Shown: positions 38,508 to 48,807, counted from the first letter of the stretch. The stretch is DNA of 64,000 nt from Alcanivorax borkumensis SK2 (GCF_000009365.1 NC_008260.1:2196001-2260000), one strand, 5' to 3'. The notes: generated by a model not told the origin, from the sequence alone. A program made the numbers and translations.

Positions 38508-40424
38508 ATGCGCCGACCATTAACGCTGAAGGATCATCATCACGAGCAGCGCATTTTCAGCGTTCGTCTTGTCGTGAGTGTTTTCCTGGTGTTACTGCTC
38601 ACCTGTGTGTTGATCGGGCGCATGATCTGGTTACAGATCATCGAACACAATCGTTACACCACCCTCAGTGACAACAACCGGGTTCAGACACAAGCTGTGG
38701 CCCCACCGCGCGGGCTAATTACCGACCGCAATGGCGAAATTCTTGCCGATAACCGCCCTGATTTTTCGCTGGAAATCATCATCGAGCAAGCAGCTGATCT
38801 GGATCAGCTGCTCACCGAGCTGGGCAATCTTATCGAGCTCGATGAGGGGGACCGGGAACGTTTCGAGAAACGCCGCCATACCGCTCGCCGCCCCTGGGAA
38901 CCTGTGCCACTACGTGGCCGGCTCACCGAAGAAGAAATTGCCCGGCTGGTGGTGAACCAGCACCGGCTCGCGGGTATCAGGATCTCCGCCGACCCGATTC
39001 GCCACTACCCTCACGGCATTCTGTTTTCCCATGTTTTGGGCTACGTAAACCGGATCAATGTCCAAGATTTGGACGCGATGACTCTAGACCAACAACGCAA
39101 CTACGCGGGCACCCATTTTTACGGGCGCAGTGGCATCGAACGGTTTTATGAAGATACCCTGCACGGTGAAGTTGGCTACCGCCAAGTAGAAACCAATGCT
39201 CGAGGCCGAATCTTAAGGGTGCTAGAAGAGCAAGCGCCGGTGCCGGGTAAGCCCCTGCGACTTCGCCTTTCCATGCGAGTGCAAAAAGCAGCTTATGATG
39301 CTTTGGGCGAACGCCGTGGCGCCGTGGTCGCCATTGATCCTCGCGATGGCAGTGTGCTGGCATTCGTTAGCCGGCCAGGCTTTAACCCCAACCTGTTCGT
39401 CACCGGCATTTCCTATAAAGATTATTCCGCCTATCGCAACGACCACGACAACCCCCTGTTCAACCGTGCACTGCAAGGGCGCTACCCACCAGGTTCCACC
39501 ATCAAGCCCATGTATGGCCTGGCCGGGCTCGATGCCGGGGTAACCACCTGGGAGCGGACCATTTTTGATCCCGGATACTATCAGCTAGAAAACGACCCTC
39601 ACCGCTACCGAGACTGGAAACGCTGGGGCCATGGTCGCGTCAATCTGCGCGATGCAGTGGTGCAGTCCTGCGACACCTATTTTTACGACATGGGCTTTAA
39701 ACTGGGCATTGAACGCCTACACCGCTACATGACCCAGTTTTCCCTAGGTCAGCCTACCGGTATCGACCTGCACAACGAATCCAGCGGCATTATGCCGTCC
39801 AAACAGTGGAAAAAGGCCGCACGCGGCCGCCCCTGGTTCCACGGTGACACCATCAACGCCAGCATTGGCCAGGGGTTTGTACTTGCCACACCACTGCAAC
39901 TAGCCAATGCCACAGCGATCATGGCCAACCACGGCAAACAGGTGGTCCCCACTCTCGCCGGAGACACTAAACCAGTAGAACGTACCGATATCGTGCTTAA
40001 TGATCAGAGCAACTGGGAAAAAATGGCCGACGCCATGGTTGGTGTAACCCAGCTCGGCGGCACGGCGCGGGCCATGGCCGTGAAAGCCAAATATGACATC
40101 GCTGCTAAATCCGGCACTGCTCAGGTTTTCTCGGTGGGCCAGGACGAAACCTATAATGAAGAAGAATTGACGGAACGACTACTGGACCACGCCCTACTGG
40201 TATCCTTTGCCCCCGCCGACAAGCCAGCGATTGCCGTGGCGGTGCTGGTGGAAAATGGCCGCCACGGCGGCTCTACCGCGGGGCCGGTTGCCCGCGAAGT
40301 CATGGATGCGTGGCTACTGGATGAACAGGGGGAGCTGAAAGTACCGCCGGTGTTTGCCGAAACCCCGCCCCATCCACCGTCCAATACCACCATCAATAAT
40401 GCCGGTAACGAGAACCGCCCATGA
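38508..40424 (+). CDS. mrdA: penicillin-binding protein 2
   Basis: A 638-residue class B transpeptidase of the rod complex that crosslinks peptidoglycan during elongation. It has one membrane anchor (about 20-42), a pedestal domain starting PPRGLITDRNGEILADN (about 66-82), the transpeptidase SxxK at PGSTIKP (Ser330), SCD in VQSCDTYFYD, and KSGTAQV (about 534-540). Order and length match PBP2/MrdA rather than FtsI. Its stop overlaps the rodA start (ATGA), so the two partners are translationally coupled. Confidence 0.96.
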   Translation: MRRPLTLKDHHHEQRIFSVRLVVSVFLVLLLTCVLIGRMIWLQIIEHNRYTTLSDNNRVQTQAVAPPRGLITDRNGEILADNRPDFSLEIIIEQAADLDQLLTELGNLIELDEGDRERFEKRRHTARRPWEPVPLRGRLTEEEIARLVVNQHRLAGIRISADPIRHYPHGILFSHVLGYVNRINVQDLDAMTLDQQRNYAGTHFYGRSGIERFYEDTLHGEVGYRQVETNARGRILRVLEEQAPVPGKPLRLRLSMRVQKAAYDALGERRGAVVAIDPRDGSVLAFVSRPGFNPNLFVTGISYKDYSAYRNDHDNPLFNRALQGRYPPGSTIKPMYGLAGLDAGVTTWERTIFDPGYYQLENDPHRYRDWKRWGHGRVNLRDAVVQSCDTYFYDMGFKLGIERLHRYMTQFSLGQPTGIDLHNESSGIMPSKQWKKAARGRPWFHGDTINASIGQGFVLATPLQLANATAIMANHGKQVVPTLAGDTKPVERTDIVLNDQSNWEKMADAMVGVTQLGGTARAMAVKAKYDIAAKSGTAQVFSVGQDETYNEEELTERLLDHALLVSFAPADKPAIAVAVLVENGRHGGSTAGPVAREVMDAWLLDEQGELKVPPVFAETPPHPPSNTTINNAGNENRP

Positions 40425-41566
40425 GCCAGCGCGAATTTACCCGCCAAATGCCAGGCCAAACCGGCGCTAGCCTATCACCCGGGCTGGCGGTACGCCTGCA
40501 CCTGGATCCACCATTACTGGTGGGCCTGTTGCTACTCATGTTCGGGGGGCTCACCGTTCTTTATAGTGCTGGCGGGGAAAGCATGGCGCTAGTGGTCCGT
40601 CAATGCATCCGCTTCGGCGCCGGCCTTATTGTGCTGTTTCTGTTGGCCCAAATCCCGCCGCGAAGCTACCGCTTCTGGGCGCCAGTGATTTATTCCATCG
40701 GCCTGATGTTATTGATAATGGTGTTGCTCATCGGCACCGAAGCCAAAGGGGCTCAACGCTGGTTATCCATTCCCGGCGCCGGCCGCTTCCAACCGGCGGA
40801 GGTGATGAAACTCGCGGTACCCGCCATGGTCGCCTGGTACTTCAGTGAACGCACGCTGCCCCCCCGGCTCACTGATGTGATTGCTGCCCTGCTATTACTC
40901 GGCATTCCCGCCATGCTCATCGGCATGCAACCGGACCTGGGCACAGCCATTCTCATCGCGGCCAGTGGCTTGATAGTCCTGTTCATGGCGGGGCTATCCT
41001 GGCGGCTGATTGCCGTGGCGATAATCATAGTGGTCACCGCCGCACCGCTGATGTATTTCTTCGTGATGCATGATTATCAGCGCAACCGGGTAGACACTTT
41101 CCTTAATCCGGAAGCGGATCCGCGCGGTACCGGCTGGAACATTATCCAGTCAAAAACCGCTATCGGTTCCGGGGGGGTTAACGGCAAAGGATGGCTAGAC
41201 GGTACCCAATCACGCCTCGATTTCCTGCCGGAATCCTCCACCGACTTTATTCTCGCAGTGCTCAGCGAGGAATTCGGCCTAGTAGGCGTTATCGTATTGC
41301 TGATGATGTACCTGGTCATCGTTGGCCGCGGTTTCTTTATTAGCTGGCACGCCCAAGACACGTTTGCCCGGCTACTGGCCGCCAGCCTAGTGATGACATT
41401 TTTTATTTATGTTTTCGTGAACATTGGGATGGTTTCAGGGCTCTTACCTGTCGTAGGCGTCCCTTTGCCTCTGGTCAGCTATGGCGGCACCTCCGTTGTC
41501 ACGCTATTGGCCAGTTTTGGGATGTTGATGTCAATTCACACCCATCGGCGCCTAATGAGTTATTAA
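40421..41566 (+). CDS. rodA: rod shape-determining protein RodA
   Basis: A 381-residue SEDS-family peptidoglycan glycosyltransferase with about ten membrane helices. Hallmarks are GAQRWLSIPGAGRFQPAEVMKLAVP (about 110-134), QPDLGTAI (about 170-177), and VPLPLVSYGGTSVV near the C-terminus. It polymerises glycan strands in complex with PBP2. The first 28 residues before the first helix are polar and slightly long. It overlaps mrdA by four bases, with mltB 48 bases downstream. Confidence 0.96.
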   Translation: MSQREFTRQMPGQTGASLSPGLAVRLHLDPPLLVGLLLLMFGGLTVLYSAGGESMALVVRQCIRFGAGLIVLFLLAQIPPRSYRFWAPVIYSIGLMLLIMVLLIGTEAKGAQRWLSIPGAGRFQPAEVMKLAVPAMVAWYFSERTLPPRLTDVIAALLLLGIPAMLIGMQPDLGTAILIAASGLIVLFMAGLSWRLIAVAIIIVVTAAPLMYFFVMHDYQRNRVDTFLNPEADPRGTGWNIIQSKTAIGSGGVNGKGWLDGTQSRLDFLPESSTDFILAVLSEEFGLVGVIVLLMMYLVIVGRGFFISWHAQDTFARLLAASLVMTFFIYVFVNIGMVSGLLPVVGVPLPLVSYGGTSVVTLLASFGMLMSIHTHRRLMSY

Positions 41567-41614
41567 ACGTGAAGCCGGCCCCCTAGTGCGCCGGTTTCCA
41601 ACAAAACGCAGTCC

Positions 41615-42730
41615 ATGGAAATAATGAAAACAGGAGAACCCCCTTTGCGTCGTTTCTATCTAGGCATTCTAAACATTTTCCGCTCCGGCACGGCGTATTC
41701 AGCCATCGCGGTCGCAGCCCTGTTCTTCACCTCCCTGCCTGCCTTAGCCGAGCATACCTGCCCTGAAAACAACGACTATCTGCAGCGCAAACAAGTCCAA
41801 GCTCTAATAGCCGAGCTCGTCTCGCAAGGACAAGATGAGGCACGATTGCGAGAGGTTCTGGGCAGCGCGCAATGCCAACCCCAGATTCTCAAATCCATTG
41901 CTCGCCCTGCAGAAAGAACCCATACCTGGGCCACTTATCAGAAAATTTTCCTACAGGAAAGCCGGGTTCAGAAAGGTATTGAATTCGCCCACACCCACGC
42001 CAAGACCTTGACCCGCGCCGAACAAACCTACGGCGTACCGCGAGAAATTATTCTCGCCATCATTGGTGTGGAAACCCGCTACGGTGATCACATGGGCAAC
42101 TACCGTGTGGTCGATGCGCTGGCCACACTGGGCTATGACTACCCTCCCCGAGGAAGCTTCTTCCGCAAACAGCTCAAAGCACTGTTTGAATTGGAACACC
42201 ATGCCCATATTGACGCGAACACGATCACCGGCTCTTACGCGGGGGCCATGGGCTATGGCCAGTTTATCCCCACCAGTTACCAAGCCTACGCAGTGGATTT
42301 TGACAACGACGGTATCACCGATCTGGTCAATAATCCGGTGGATGCCATTGGCTCCGTGGCCAACTATTTCAGCGAACATAACTGGCAACCCGGTTTGCCC
42401 GTGGCTGCCAGAGCTCGCTTACACGGTACCGGTTATGTCGCGCTGGCCAAGAAAGGTTACAAGCCATCCTTTACTCTGGCACAAGCCAACAGTGCCGGCG
42501 TCACCGCACTCAGCTGCAACGACGATCGGCTGGTTAGTGAATACTGCTTTGATCTGCCCGCCAGCACCCGCGTCGCCCTACTCGACCTGACCGGAACCGA
42601 TGGCGCAGAATTTTGGCTGGCCACCGACAACTTTTATGTGATCACCCGCTACAATCACAGTCGCCTGTACGCCATGGCCGTGCTACAACTATCACGACAA
42701 TTGGCTGCGGCACTGGAGGATAATCAATGA
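41615..42730 (+). CDS. mltB: lytic murein transglycosylase B
   Basis: A 371-residue (from 41615) enzyme that cleaves glycan strands with formation of 1,6-anhydro-MurNAc. A signal peptide (hydrophobic 27-42, ALA cleavage) precedes an MltB/SLT domain with catalytic Glu in IIGVETRYGDHMG (about 153) and AGAMGYGQFIPTSYQAYAVDFD. It lacks a lipobox, so it is a soluble periplasmic variant rather than the lipid-anchored E. coli form. A TTG at 41645 with AGGAGA nine bases upstream may be the real start (10 residues shorter). It overlaps rlpA by four bases (ATGA). Confidence 0.92.
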   Translation: MEIMKTGEPPLRRFYLGILNIFRSGTAYSAIAVAALFFTSLPALAEHTCPENNDYLQRKQVQALIAELVSQGQDEARLREVLGSAQCQPQILKSIARPAERTHTWATYQKIFLQESRVQKGIEFAHTHAKTLTRAEQTYGVPREIILAIIGVETRYGDHMGNYRVVDALATLGYDYPPRGSFFRKQLKALFELEHHAHIDANTITGSYAGAMGYGQFIPTSYQAYAVDFDNDGITDLVNNPVDAIGSVANYFSEHNWQPGLPVAARARLHGTGYVALAKKGYKPSFTLAQANSAGVTALSCNDDRLVSEYCFDLPASTRVALLDLTGTDGAEFWLATDNFYVITRYNHSRLYAMAVLQLSRQLAAALEDNQ

Positions 42731-43656
42731 ACCGTTTGGCTTGCGCCGTACTGACCTCTGCCTTTCTCGGCGCCTGTGCCACAACGCCAGGGCCCAATGA
42801 TGGCAATGACGGCCCAGGTGCCAGCAACGGAGCTCCCGGCTCCGACCGTTATAGCCTGCATCAGGATACCGCCCCTGAAGAGCGTAGAGATATCTCACAG
42901 CTGCCGGAACCGGTTCCCACAAATGAACCACGCAGTCGCTATGGCAACCCACAATCCTACAGCGTGTGGGGCAAAACCTATCAAGTACTCCCCCAAGCGG
43001 AGGGTTACGTAGCAGAAGGAAACGCGTCTTGGTATGGCCAGAAATTTCATGGTCATCGCACCTCCAGCGGCGAATCTTTCGATATGTATCAGTTCACTGC
43101 CGCCCATCGCAGCCTGCCACTGCCCACTTACGCCCGGGTTACCAATCTGGATAATGGTAAGAGCCTGGTGGTACGGGTGAACGACAGAGGCCCTTTCCAC
43201 GAAGATCGCATCATTGATCTCTCTTGGGCTGCCGCAGTACGCCTAGGCATAGAACAAGCCGGCACCGGACGTGTTCGAGTTGAGGCCATCACGGGCCAAC
43301 AGTCACAATCCCAAGAGGCCAACAGCACCGTCCCCACAGCCGTACGCGCCGCCCTGGATAGCCCTCCGCCTTCACAAGCACAGAGCACCTCCGGCACCCA
43401 AACGGGCACGGTAAAAGAAAATGAGAAAAGCGCCAGTCTGTTTCTGCAGGCAGGCGCCTTCTCTGACCGCGTCAGCGCTCAACGGCTACAACAAAAGCTG
43501 GTCAACCAATTGGGCGTCGATACCCAAATCCAGCACTCGGAGGGTAATCTATTCCGGGTCTGGATTGGCCCCTATGAAAACCAGCAACAACGTCAACAAG
43601 TACGCCAGACGATTGCCGACGCCGGTTTCGACCGGCCCATGCCTGTCAGCCCCTGA
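42727..43656 (+). CDS. rlpA: septal/rare lipoprotein RlpA
   Basis: A 309-residue lipoprotein with lipobox LGAC (Cys about 17). A polar linker is followed by a double-psi beta-barrel domain (about 95-185) with EGNASWYGQKFHGHRTSSGESFDM and VVRVNDRGPFHEDRIIDLS, then a C-terminal SPOR domain (about 237-305). RlpA is a lytic transglycosylase acting on denuded glycan, with SPOR targeting to septa. The first gene-to-gene overlap is with mltB. It closes the mrdA-rodA-mltB-rlpA unit; an inverted repeat follows. Confidence 0.94.
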   Translation: MNRLACAVLTSAFLGACATTPGPNDGNDGPGASNGAPGSDRYSLHQDTAPEERRDISQLPEPVPTNEPRSRYGNPQSYSVWGKTYQVLPQAEGYVAEGNASWYGQKFHGHRTSSGESFDMYQFTAAHRSLPLPTYARVTNLDNGKSLVVRVNDRGPFHEDRIIDLSWAAAVRLGIEQAGTGRVRVEAITGQQSQSQEANSTVPTAVRAALDSPPPSQAQSTSGTQTGTVKENEKSASLFLQAGAFSDRVSAQRLQQKLVNQLGVDTQIQHSEGNLFRVWIGPYENQQQRQQVRQTIADAGFDRPMPVSP

Positions 43657-43715
43657 AAACGCCCATATCAGCTATTTCTCCGGTTAACAGGCCCTCGTCA
43701 GTCCTCTAGAATGCA

Positions 43716-43749
43716 GCCATCAAGTGATGGCACAACGCAACTTGATGGC
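43716..43749 (+). terminator. possible terminator after rlpA
   Basis: GCCATCAAG (43716-43724) pairs with CTTGATGGC (43741-43749) over a 16-base loop; a TTTATGGAATTTTTT stretch follows. The long loop and the gap before the T run make it a modest terminator candidate. Confidence 0.45.
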
Positions 43750-43885
43750 CTTTATGGAATTTTTTGCCGTCCGTGTACAAACACTCCTTCGGGTTTGCAC
43801 CGAACAACGACGGCAGGCATATCATTGATTCCCTAAACCCTTCAAAGAGCGAATCATCCTAGAACAACCAACAGGCAGGATATCC

Positions 43886-45046
43886 ATGCGTCCCCAGTCT
43901 TTTCGATTTACCGTTTTAGCTCTCTTTGCTTTATTTGGCACCGCTTTTTCCCTCCTGGCTCAAGCGCAAATGGTGCCCCGTGCGCCACAAATCGATGCCA
44001 AAGGCTACTTGCTGATGGATGCAACCAGCGGCCAAATCATCGTCGAGCGTAACGCAGATCAACGCCTACCTCCGGCCAGCCTAACAAAGATGATGACAGC
44101 CTACATTGCTGAAGCGGAGCTGCAGAAAGGCAATATTTCCGAGAAAGACATGGCGCCAATCAGCGTTCAGGCTTGGCAAATGGGCGGTTCACGCATGTTC
44201 GTACGCGAAGGGACCCGAGTTCCGGTGGGGGACTTGCTGCGAGGCATCATCATCCAGTCCGGTAACGACGCCAGCGTGGCCATGGCCGAATACATTGCCG
44301 GTTCCGAAGATGCCTTTGCCGATTTGATGAACCAACACGCTAACCGTCTGGGCATGGACAACAGCCATTTCATGAACGCCACTGGCTGGCCGGCGGAAAA
44401 CCATTTCACCACCGCCAAGGACATGGCCATTCTAGCCCGCGCCATCGTGCGAGATTTTCCCGATCACTACGACCTATACGCCAAAAAGGAATTTACCTAC
44501 AACGGCATCACTCAACAAAACCGCAACCTGCTACTGTGGCGTGACCCCTCTGTGGACGGCCTTAAAACCGGACATACCGATGAAGCCGGCTATTGCCTGG
44601 TCTCTTCCGCTAAAAAAGACGGTATGCGTCTAATCGCCGTGGTCATGGGTACCGATTCTGAAGGCGCACGCGCCCGTGAATCACAAAAGCTACTGACCTA
44701 CGGTTTCCGCTTCTTCGAAACCTACAAAGCGTATAGCGCTGGCGATGTCCTTGATACCGTCGATGTATGGATGGGCGAACAGAACCAACTTCGTCTAGGC
44801 CTAGCTGAAGACTTGGTACTGACCATCCCCCGTGAAAGCCATGAAAGCCTGAAAGCGGAAATCAGTGTTACTCCACAGCTGGAAGCGCCTATCGTGGAAG
44901 GCCAACAATACGGCTCCCTCACCGTCCGCATGAACAATGATGTGCTGGTTAAAAAACCATTGGTGGCATTGGAAGCCGTTGAAGAAGCTGGCCTCTTCAC
45001 CAAGCTTTGGCATCACCTTATGCTGTTCTTCAAAGGGCTGTTCTAG
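43886..45046 (+). CDS. dacA: D-alanyl-D-alanine carboxypeptidase PBP5/6
   Basis: A 386-residue penicillin-binding protein that trims the terminal D-Ala from stem peptides. A signal peptide (about 1-28) is followed by a catalytic domain with SLTK (Ser65-Lys68), SGN (125-127) and KTG (227-229). A beta-rich second domain follows, then a C-terminal amphipathic helix (LFTKLWHHLMLFFKGLF) that anchors it to the inner membrane. All active-site motifs are intact. Upstream AGGATATCC serves as the ribosome site. Confidence 0.96.
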   Translation: MRPQSFRFTVLALFALFGTAFSLLAQAQMVPRAPQIDAKGYLLMDATSGQIIVERNADQRLPPASLTKMMTAYIAEAELQKGNISEKDMAPISVQAWQMGGSRMFVREGTRVPVGDLLRGIIIQSGNDASVAMAEYIAGSEDAFADLMNQHANRLGMDNSHFMNATGWPAENHFTTAKDMAILARAIVRDFPDHYDLYAKKEFTYNGITQQNRNLLLWRDPSVDGLKTGHTDEAGYCLVSSAKKDGMRLIAVVMGTDSEGARARESQKLLTYGFRFFETYKAYSAGDVLDTVDVWMGEQNQLRLGLAEDLVLTIPRESHESLKAEISVTPQLEAPIVEGQQYGSLTVRMNNDVLVKKPLVALEAVEEAGLFTKLWHHLMLFFKGLF

Positions 45047-45080
45047 GAACCTCAGCACGCGACACGCAGGCACACTTACC

Positions 45081-45965
45081 ATGACTCAGGTTTATCTCAA
45101 CGGCGCCTTCATGGCGCCAGCAGATGCAACGATATCCCCCATGGATCGGGGCTTTCTGTTTGCCGACGGGATTTACGAAGTGATACCAGCCTATAACGGC
45201 GTATTATTCCGCTTCGAAGAACACCTGATCCGCCTGGAACGCTCGCTGGCAGAAGTCGACATTCGCAATCCCCACAGCCGGGCACAGTGGCGAGAACGAT
45301 GTGAACAACTACTGCGCGCCAATGGCGGCGGCAATCTCTCGGTTTACCTGCAAGTCACCCGTGGCGCTGCTGAAAAGCGCGATCATGCGTTCCCGTCGCC
45401 CGCCGTCACCCCCACTGTATTCATGATGACCAACCCGATAGCGATTCCTGCCGCCGACAGCCCAGAAACCGCCGTTGGCGCTCGCGCAATCACCCTGGAT
45501 GATATTCGCTGGGCCCGTTGCGATATTAAGTCCGTCTCCTTGCTGCCCAACAGCCTACTCCGCCAACAAGCCGTGGCCGCCGGGGCCAGCGAAGCCATTT
45601 TGCTGCGCGACGGCTTTGTTACCGAAGGCTCGGCCAGCAATGTCTTCATCGCCAAGGCCGGCACCATTGCGACCCCCCCAAAAAGCCATGCCATTCTTGG
45701 CGGCATTACCCGGGATCTGGTGGTAGAGCTGTGCCACCAGCACGGCCTCGCACTAGAAGAGCGTGAAATCACTGAAATGCAGTTACGCCAAGCAGATGAA
45801 ATCTGGATCACCAGTTCGACCAAGGAAGTGGTGCCCGTAATTCAGCTCAACAACGCTATAATAGGGAATGGAATGCCGGGGCCATTATGGAAAGCCCTTG
45901 CGCATCACTACGTCCAGCATAAACGCCGACTTTGCGGGCTTGATGCCCCAAACGCGCACGACTGA
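45081..45965 (+). CDS. dat: D-amino acid aminotransferase (fold-type IV PLP enzyme)
   Basis: A 294-residue class IV aminotransferase. The N-terminus MTQVYLNGAFMAPADATISPMDRGFLFADGIYEV (in parts, about 1-33), the PLP lysine at about 150 in CDIKSVSLLPN, and EGSASNVFIA (about 197-206) match D-alanine aminotransferases. It would supply D-glutamate/D-alanine from keto acids. Its position right after dacA is the usual Pseudomonas order. The start at 45081 is supported by family alignment; the frame extends back into dacA. Confidence 0.87.
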   Translation: MTQVYLNGAFMAPADATISPMDRGFLFADGIYEVIPAYNGVLFRFEEHLIRLERSLAEVDIRNPHSRAQWRERCEQLLRANGGGNLSVYLQVTRGAAEKRDHAFPSPAVTPTVFMMTNPIAIPAADSPETAVGARAITLDDIRWARCDIKSVSLLPNSLLRQQAVAAGASEAILLRDGFVTEGSASNVFIAKAGTIATPPKSHAILGGITRDLVVELCHQHGLALEEREITEMQLRQADEIWITSSTKEVVPVIQLNNAIIGNGMPGPLWKALAHHYVQHKRRLCGLDAPNAHD

Positions 45966-45977
45966 CAGGAGCCGCCC

Positions 45978-46247
45978 ATGGCCATTCAGGAACATTTGTG
46001 GGAATTCCCCCATGACATGCAGTTAAAAGTCATGGGGGCCATCGACTCCCCCCTTGAAGCCGCGCTTATCGAGATTCTCAACACCCACCTTGAGGATTTT
46101 GACGCAGACAAACACCTGAACAGTAAACCCAGCAGCAAAGGCACCTTCATTTCTTTCACTGCGAAGGTCACCATGCGCAACCGGGAACAGGTAGAGGCCA
46201 TTTACAAGGCGCTCAGTGATTCTCCCCATGTGAAAGTGACGCTTTAA
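45978..46247 (+). CDS. ybeD: YbeD family (DUF493) protein
   Basis: An 89-residue ACT-like small protein. WEFPHDMQLKVMG near the start and the KGTFISFTAKVTMRNREQVEAIYKAL segment (about 54-79) define YbeD. It is nearly always beside lipB, as here, and its role is still poorly defined (possibly allosteric control in lipoate metabolism). AGGAG precedes the ATG at good spacing. An inverted repeat lies 34 bases after the stop. Confidence 0.94.
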   Translation: MAIQEHLWEFPHDMQLKVMGAIDSPLEAALIEILNTHLEDFDADKHLNSKPSSKGTFISFTAKVTMRNREQVEAIYKALSDSPHVKVTL

Positions 46248-46280
46248 TACACGGCCCCTGCAAGCGCTCTCGCTTCAAAT

Positions 46281-46310
46281 GCCAGTGCACCTCACAGTAA
46301 GTGCACTGGC
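46281..46310. repeat. perfect 10-bp inverted repeat after ybeD
   Basis: GCCAGTGCAC and GTGCACTGGC flank a 10-base loop. There is no T-tract, so it is a weak terminator at most, though the position just after ybeD suggests mRNA end-processing or rho-linked pausing. Confidence 0.6.
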
Positions 46311-46442
46311 CGAGCCTCATGACACGTTACACGCCGTTACCTGTTCTCACAGCTCGATACCGAACCCCCACCGAGCCACCATTGGTAAGAACCCATCGCC
46401 TCCGTAGTGTTTGGCACATAATAACAATACGGAATATCCATC

Positions 46443-46757
46443 ATGAAAATAGTCTCGCTGCTGTGTCTGTGCAGCTACCTGCCTATACTCACGGTTATTG
46501 ACCTACGCCCCTTTTCTCACGATGTGCTCGGTGCCAGTCGCGCAGGGCCGCACACCGTCGCCAAACCGACAAACCTCATTTCTGCCCTGCCACGCAACAA
46601 CCCGAACATGGAACAGAGCCTTTACCGCACCCCAGTGCATTTCGACGCCTTCCAGACGATTAATCTCACCGATGATAGCCGCATTGAATTCGGCATCAGT
46701 GTTCAAGAATTAAATCTCCATCTTGTTAACCCGCGGACAAGTGATCGTCTGATTTAA
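46443..46757 (+). CDS. hypothetical small, possibly exported protein
   Basis: A 104-residue frame between ybeD and lipB. The first 20 residues (MKIVSLLCLCSYLPILTVID) could be a signal peptide or membrane anchor, and the rest is polar with no recognised motif. There is no strong Shine-Dalgarno before the ATG. ybeD-lipB are normally adjacent, so this is either a recent gene or a chance ORF. The coding call is tentative. Confidence 0.4.
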   Translation: MKIVSLLCLCSYLPILTVIDLRPFSHDVLGASRAGPHTVAKPTNLISALPRNNPNMEQSLYRTPVHFDAFQTINLTDDSRIEFGISVQELNLHLVNPRTSDRLI

Positions 46758-46904
46758 ACAATAGTAACTTTGCCTCATTTTAGGGAACGTCAACCGCGAC
46801 CCTGTAGAAAATGCGTACATCCGCGGATTTTGATTCTTCTCTATCCAATGTGCATCGCGCAAAGCGGCTAGCCTGTCATGCATAGCTGGCCGTATACTTC
46901 CCCC

Positions 46905-47618
46905 ATGGACGCACTGATTCGCTATTTCCCACAAGTCGATTATTCCTCTTGCTGGCACGCCATGCGCGATCTCACCGATCACCGTGACGCGCAGCAGAGC
47001 GACGAGTTTTGGGTACTCGAACACCCTCCCATCTTCACGCTGGGCCAAGCCGGCAAGCCCGAACATGTGCTCAATGCCGGTGAGATTCCAGTAGTGAACA
47101 GCGACCGTGGTGGGCAAGTGACTTATCACGGCCCCGGCCAGACAGTGGTCTACCTGATGCTGGACATCAAACGGCTAGGGCTGGGTAGCCGCGGGCTGGT
47201 CTCCGCCATTGAACAAGGCATCATCGACTTTCTTGCAAGTCTGGGCATTACCGCCGTTAATCGAGATGACGCACCCGGAGTCTATGTTCAAGGCGCCAAA
47301 ATTGCGTCTCTGGGCCTGCGTATCCGCCGTGGCGCCACCTACCACGGGCTAGCCATCAACCGGGATATGGACCTTTCCCCCTGGCATCGTATTAACCCCT
47401 GCGGACACGTGGATCAACCCATGACCACACTGAAAGCTCAAGGGGTGGATCTGGACCGCCACAGCATGGAACAACAGCTGGTATCCTTTTTAGCCAAACG
47501 TCTTGGGCTAACGCCCCGGACAGCGGCCCTTCCGGACTGGTACAATACCCGCCAAGAGAATGTCACCACTGGCGGCGATCCTGGCAGTGCTCTGACTCAA
47601 CAGCCAGAGCGGCTGTAA
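46905..47618 (+). CDS. lipB: octanoyl-[ACP]-protein N-octanoyltransferase LipB
   Basis: A 237-residue enzyme that moves octanoate from ACP to lipoyl domains. The motif [12 protein letters not shown] (about 68-79), catalytic Lys132 in [11 protein letters not shown] and Cys166 in [12 protein letters not shown] are all present. The start at 46905 fits the family N-terminus; an ATG at 46878 is in frame, and neither has a good ribosome site. A tail of about 28 residues (after WYNTRQ) goes beyond the core. lipA follows after 58 bases. Confidence 0.94.
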   Translation: MDALIRYFPQVDYSSCWHAMRDLTDHRDAQQSDEFWVLEHPPIFTLGQAGKPEHVLNAGEIPVVNSDRGGQVTYHGPGQTVVYLMLDIKRLGLGSRGLVSAIEQGIIDFLASLGITAVNRDDAPGVYVQGAKIASLGLRIRRGATYHGLAINRDMDLSPWHRINPCGHVDQPMTTLKAQGVDLDRHSMEQQLVSFLAKRLGLTPRTAALPDWYNTRQENVTTGGDPGSALTQQPERL

Positions 47619-47676
47619 CCACAGACACCGCTGCCTGCCCCCCCTTCCGGCAGCACTCGACGGCAATGGAAACCCC

Positions 47677-48654
47677 ATGAGCGAACAGGCCCAAGCCAAA
47701 CGCAAAGTGCAAATCGGTGACAAACTACGTGGCGCCGACAAGGTCCGCACCATCCCCATGGTTAATGAAGAAACCGGTTACCAACGTAAGCCGGACTGGA
47801 TTCGTGTGCGTGTTCCTGCCAATGGCGAAATTCAGCGTATCAAGTCCCTGCTACGCAAACAGAAACTGCACACCGTTTGCGAAGAGGCGGCCTGCCCCAA
47901 CTTGCCGGAATGTTTTGGCGGCGGCACCGCCACCTTCATGATCATGGGCGACATCTGTACCCGTCGTTGCGCTTTCTGCGATGTGGGTTTCGGCCGGCCC
48001 AATGCGTTGGATGCGCAAGAGCCGTTGCACTTGGCGGAGTCTGTGGAAAACTTGGGCCTGAATTATGTGGTGATTACCTCCGTGGACCGGGATGATCTAG
48101 CCGACGGCGGCGCGGAACACTTTGCCGAGTGCATCCGCCAGGTGCGAGCGCTTACCCCAGAGACCCGCATCGAAATCCTCACCCCAGACTTTCGCCCCTG
48201 CCTGGACACCGCCGTGGAGATTCTCGCTGAAACCGCGCCGGACGTGTTTAACCACAATATTGAAACCGTTCCGGAGCTATATAAGCACATCCGCCCCGGC
48301 GCCCGTTATCAACACTCCCTGGATTTGCTTAAACGCTACAAGGCTCTGCGCCCGGATGTGAGCACCAAAAGCGGCATCATGGTGGGGTTGGGTGAAACGT
48401 TCGAGCAGGTCATCAATACCATCAAAGATCTGCGAACCCATGATGTGGACATGATCACCATTGGCCAATATCTGCAGCCCAGCAAGCACCACGCTCCGGT
48501 GGATCGCTTCGTACACCCGGACGAATTCCGGGAGTATGCCCGCGTGGCCAACGAACTAGGCTTCACCTCGGTTGCCTCCGGGCCCATGGTGCGCAGTTCC
48601 TACCATGCTGATTTACAGCATAAAGGGGTGGATGTTGGCCTATACAAACCCTAA
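47677..48654 (+). CDS. lipA: lipoyl synthase LipA
   Basis: A 325-residue radical-SAM enzyme that inserts two sulfurs into octanoyl domains. The auxiliary cluster motif is C68-x4-C73-x5-C79 ([13 protein letters not shown]) and the radical-SAM motif is C94-x3-C98-x2-C101 (CTRRCAFC). The C-terminal [12 protein letters not shown] holds the Ser ligand of the auxiliary cluster. It completes the lipoate pathway started by lipB. Confidence 0.97.
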   Translation: MSEQAQAKRKVQIGDKLRGADKVRTIPMVNEETGYQRKPDWIRVRVPANGEIQRIKSLLRKQKLHTVCEEAACPNLPECFGGGTATFMIMGDICTRRCAFCDVGFGRPNALDAQEPLHLAESVENLGLNYVVITSVDRDDLADGGAEHFAECIRQVRALTPETRIEILTPDFRPCLDTAVEILAETAPDVFNHNIETVPELYKHIRPGARYQHSLDLLKRYKALRPDVSTKSGIMVGLGETFEQVINTIKDLRTHDVDMITIGQYLQPSKHHAPVDRFVHPDEFREYARVANELGFTSVASGPMVRSSYHADLQHKGVDVGLYKP

Positions 48655-48807
48655 TTCAAAGGCCGGGCTTACTGGCACCACCGATTAAATGTACGTTTCG
48701 TACTAGCGGCCCACTGACTCGGCTCGGGCTTTGCATTACGCTAGCGGTCTATGTAACACGCTTACCCCAGCAGTTGTTGCCGTTACGATTTTGAAGGTCC
48801 CCTTGTC

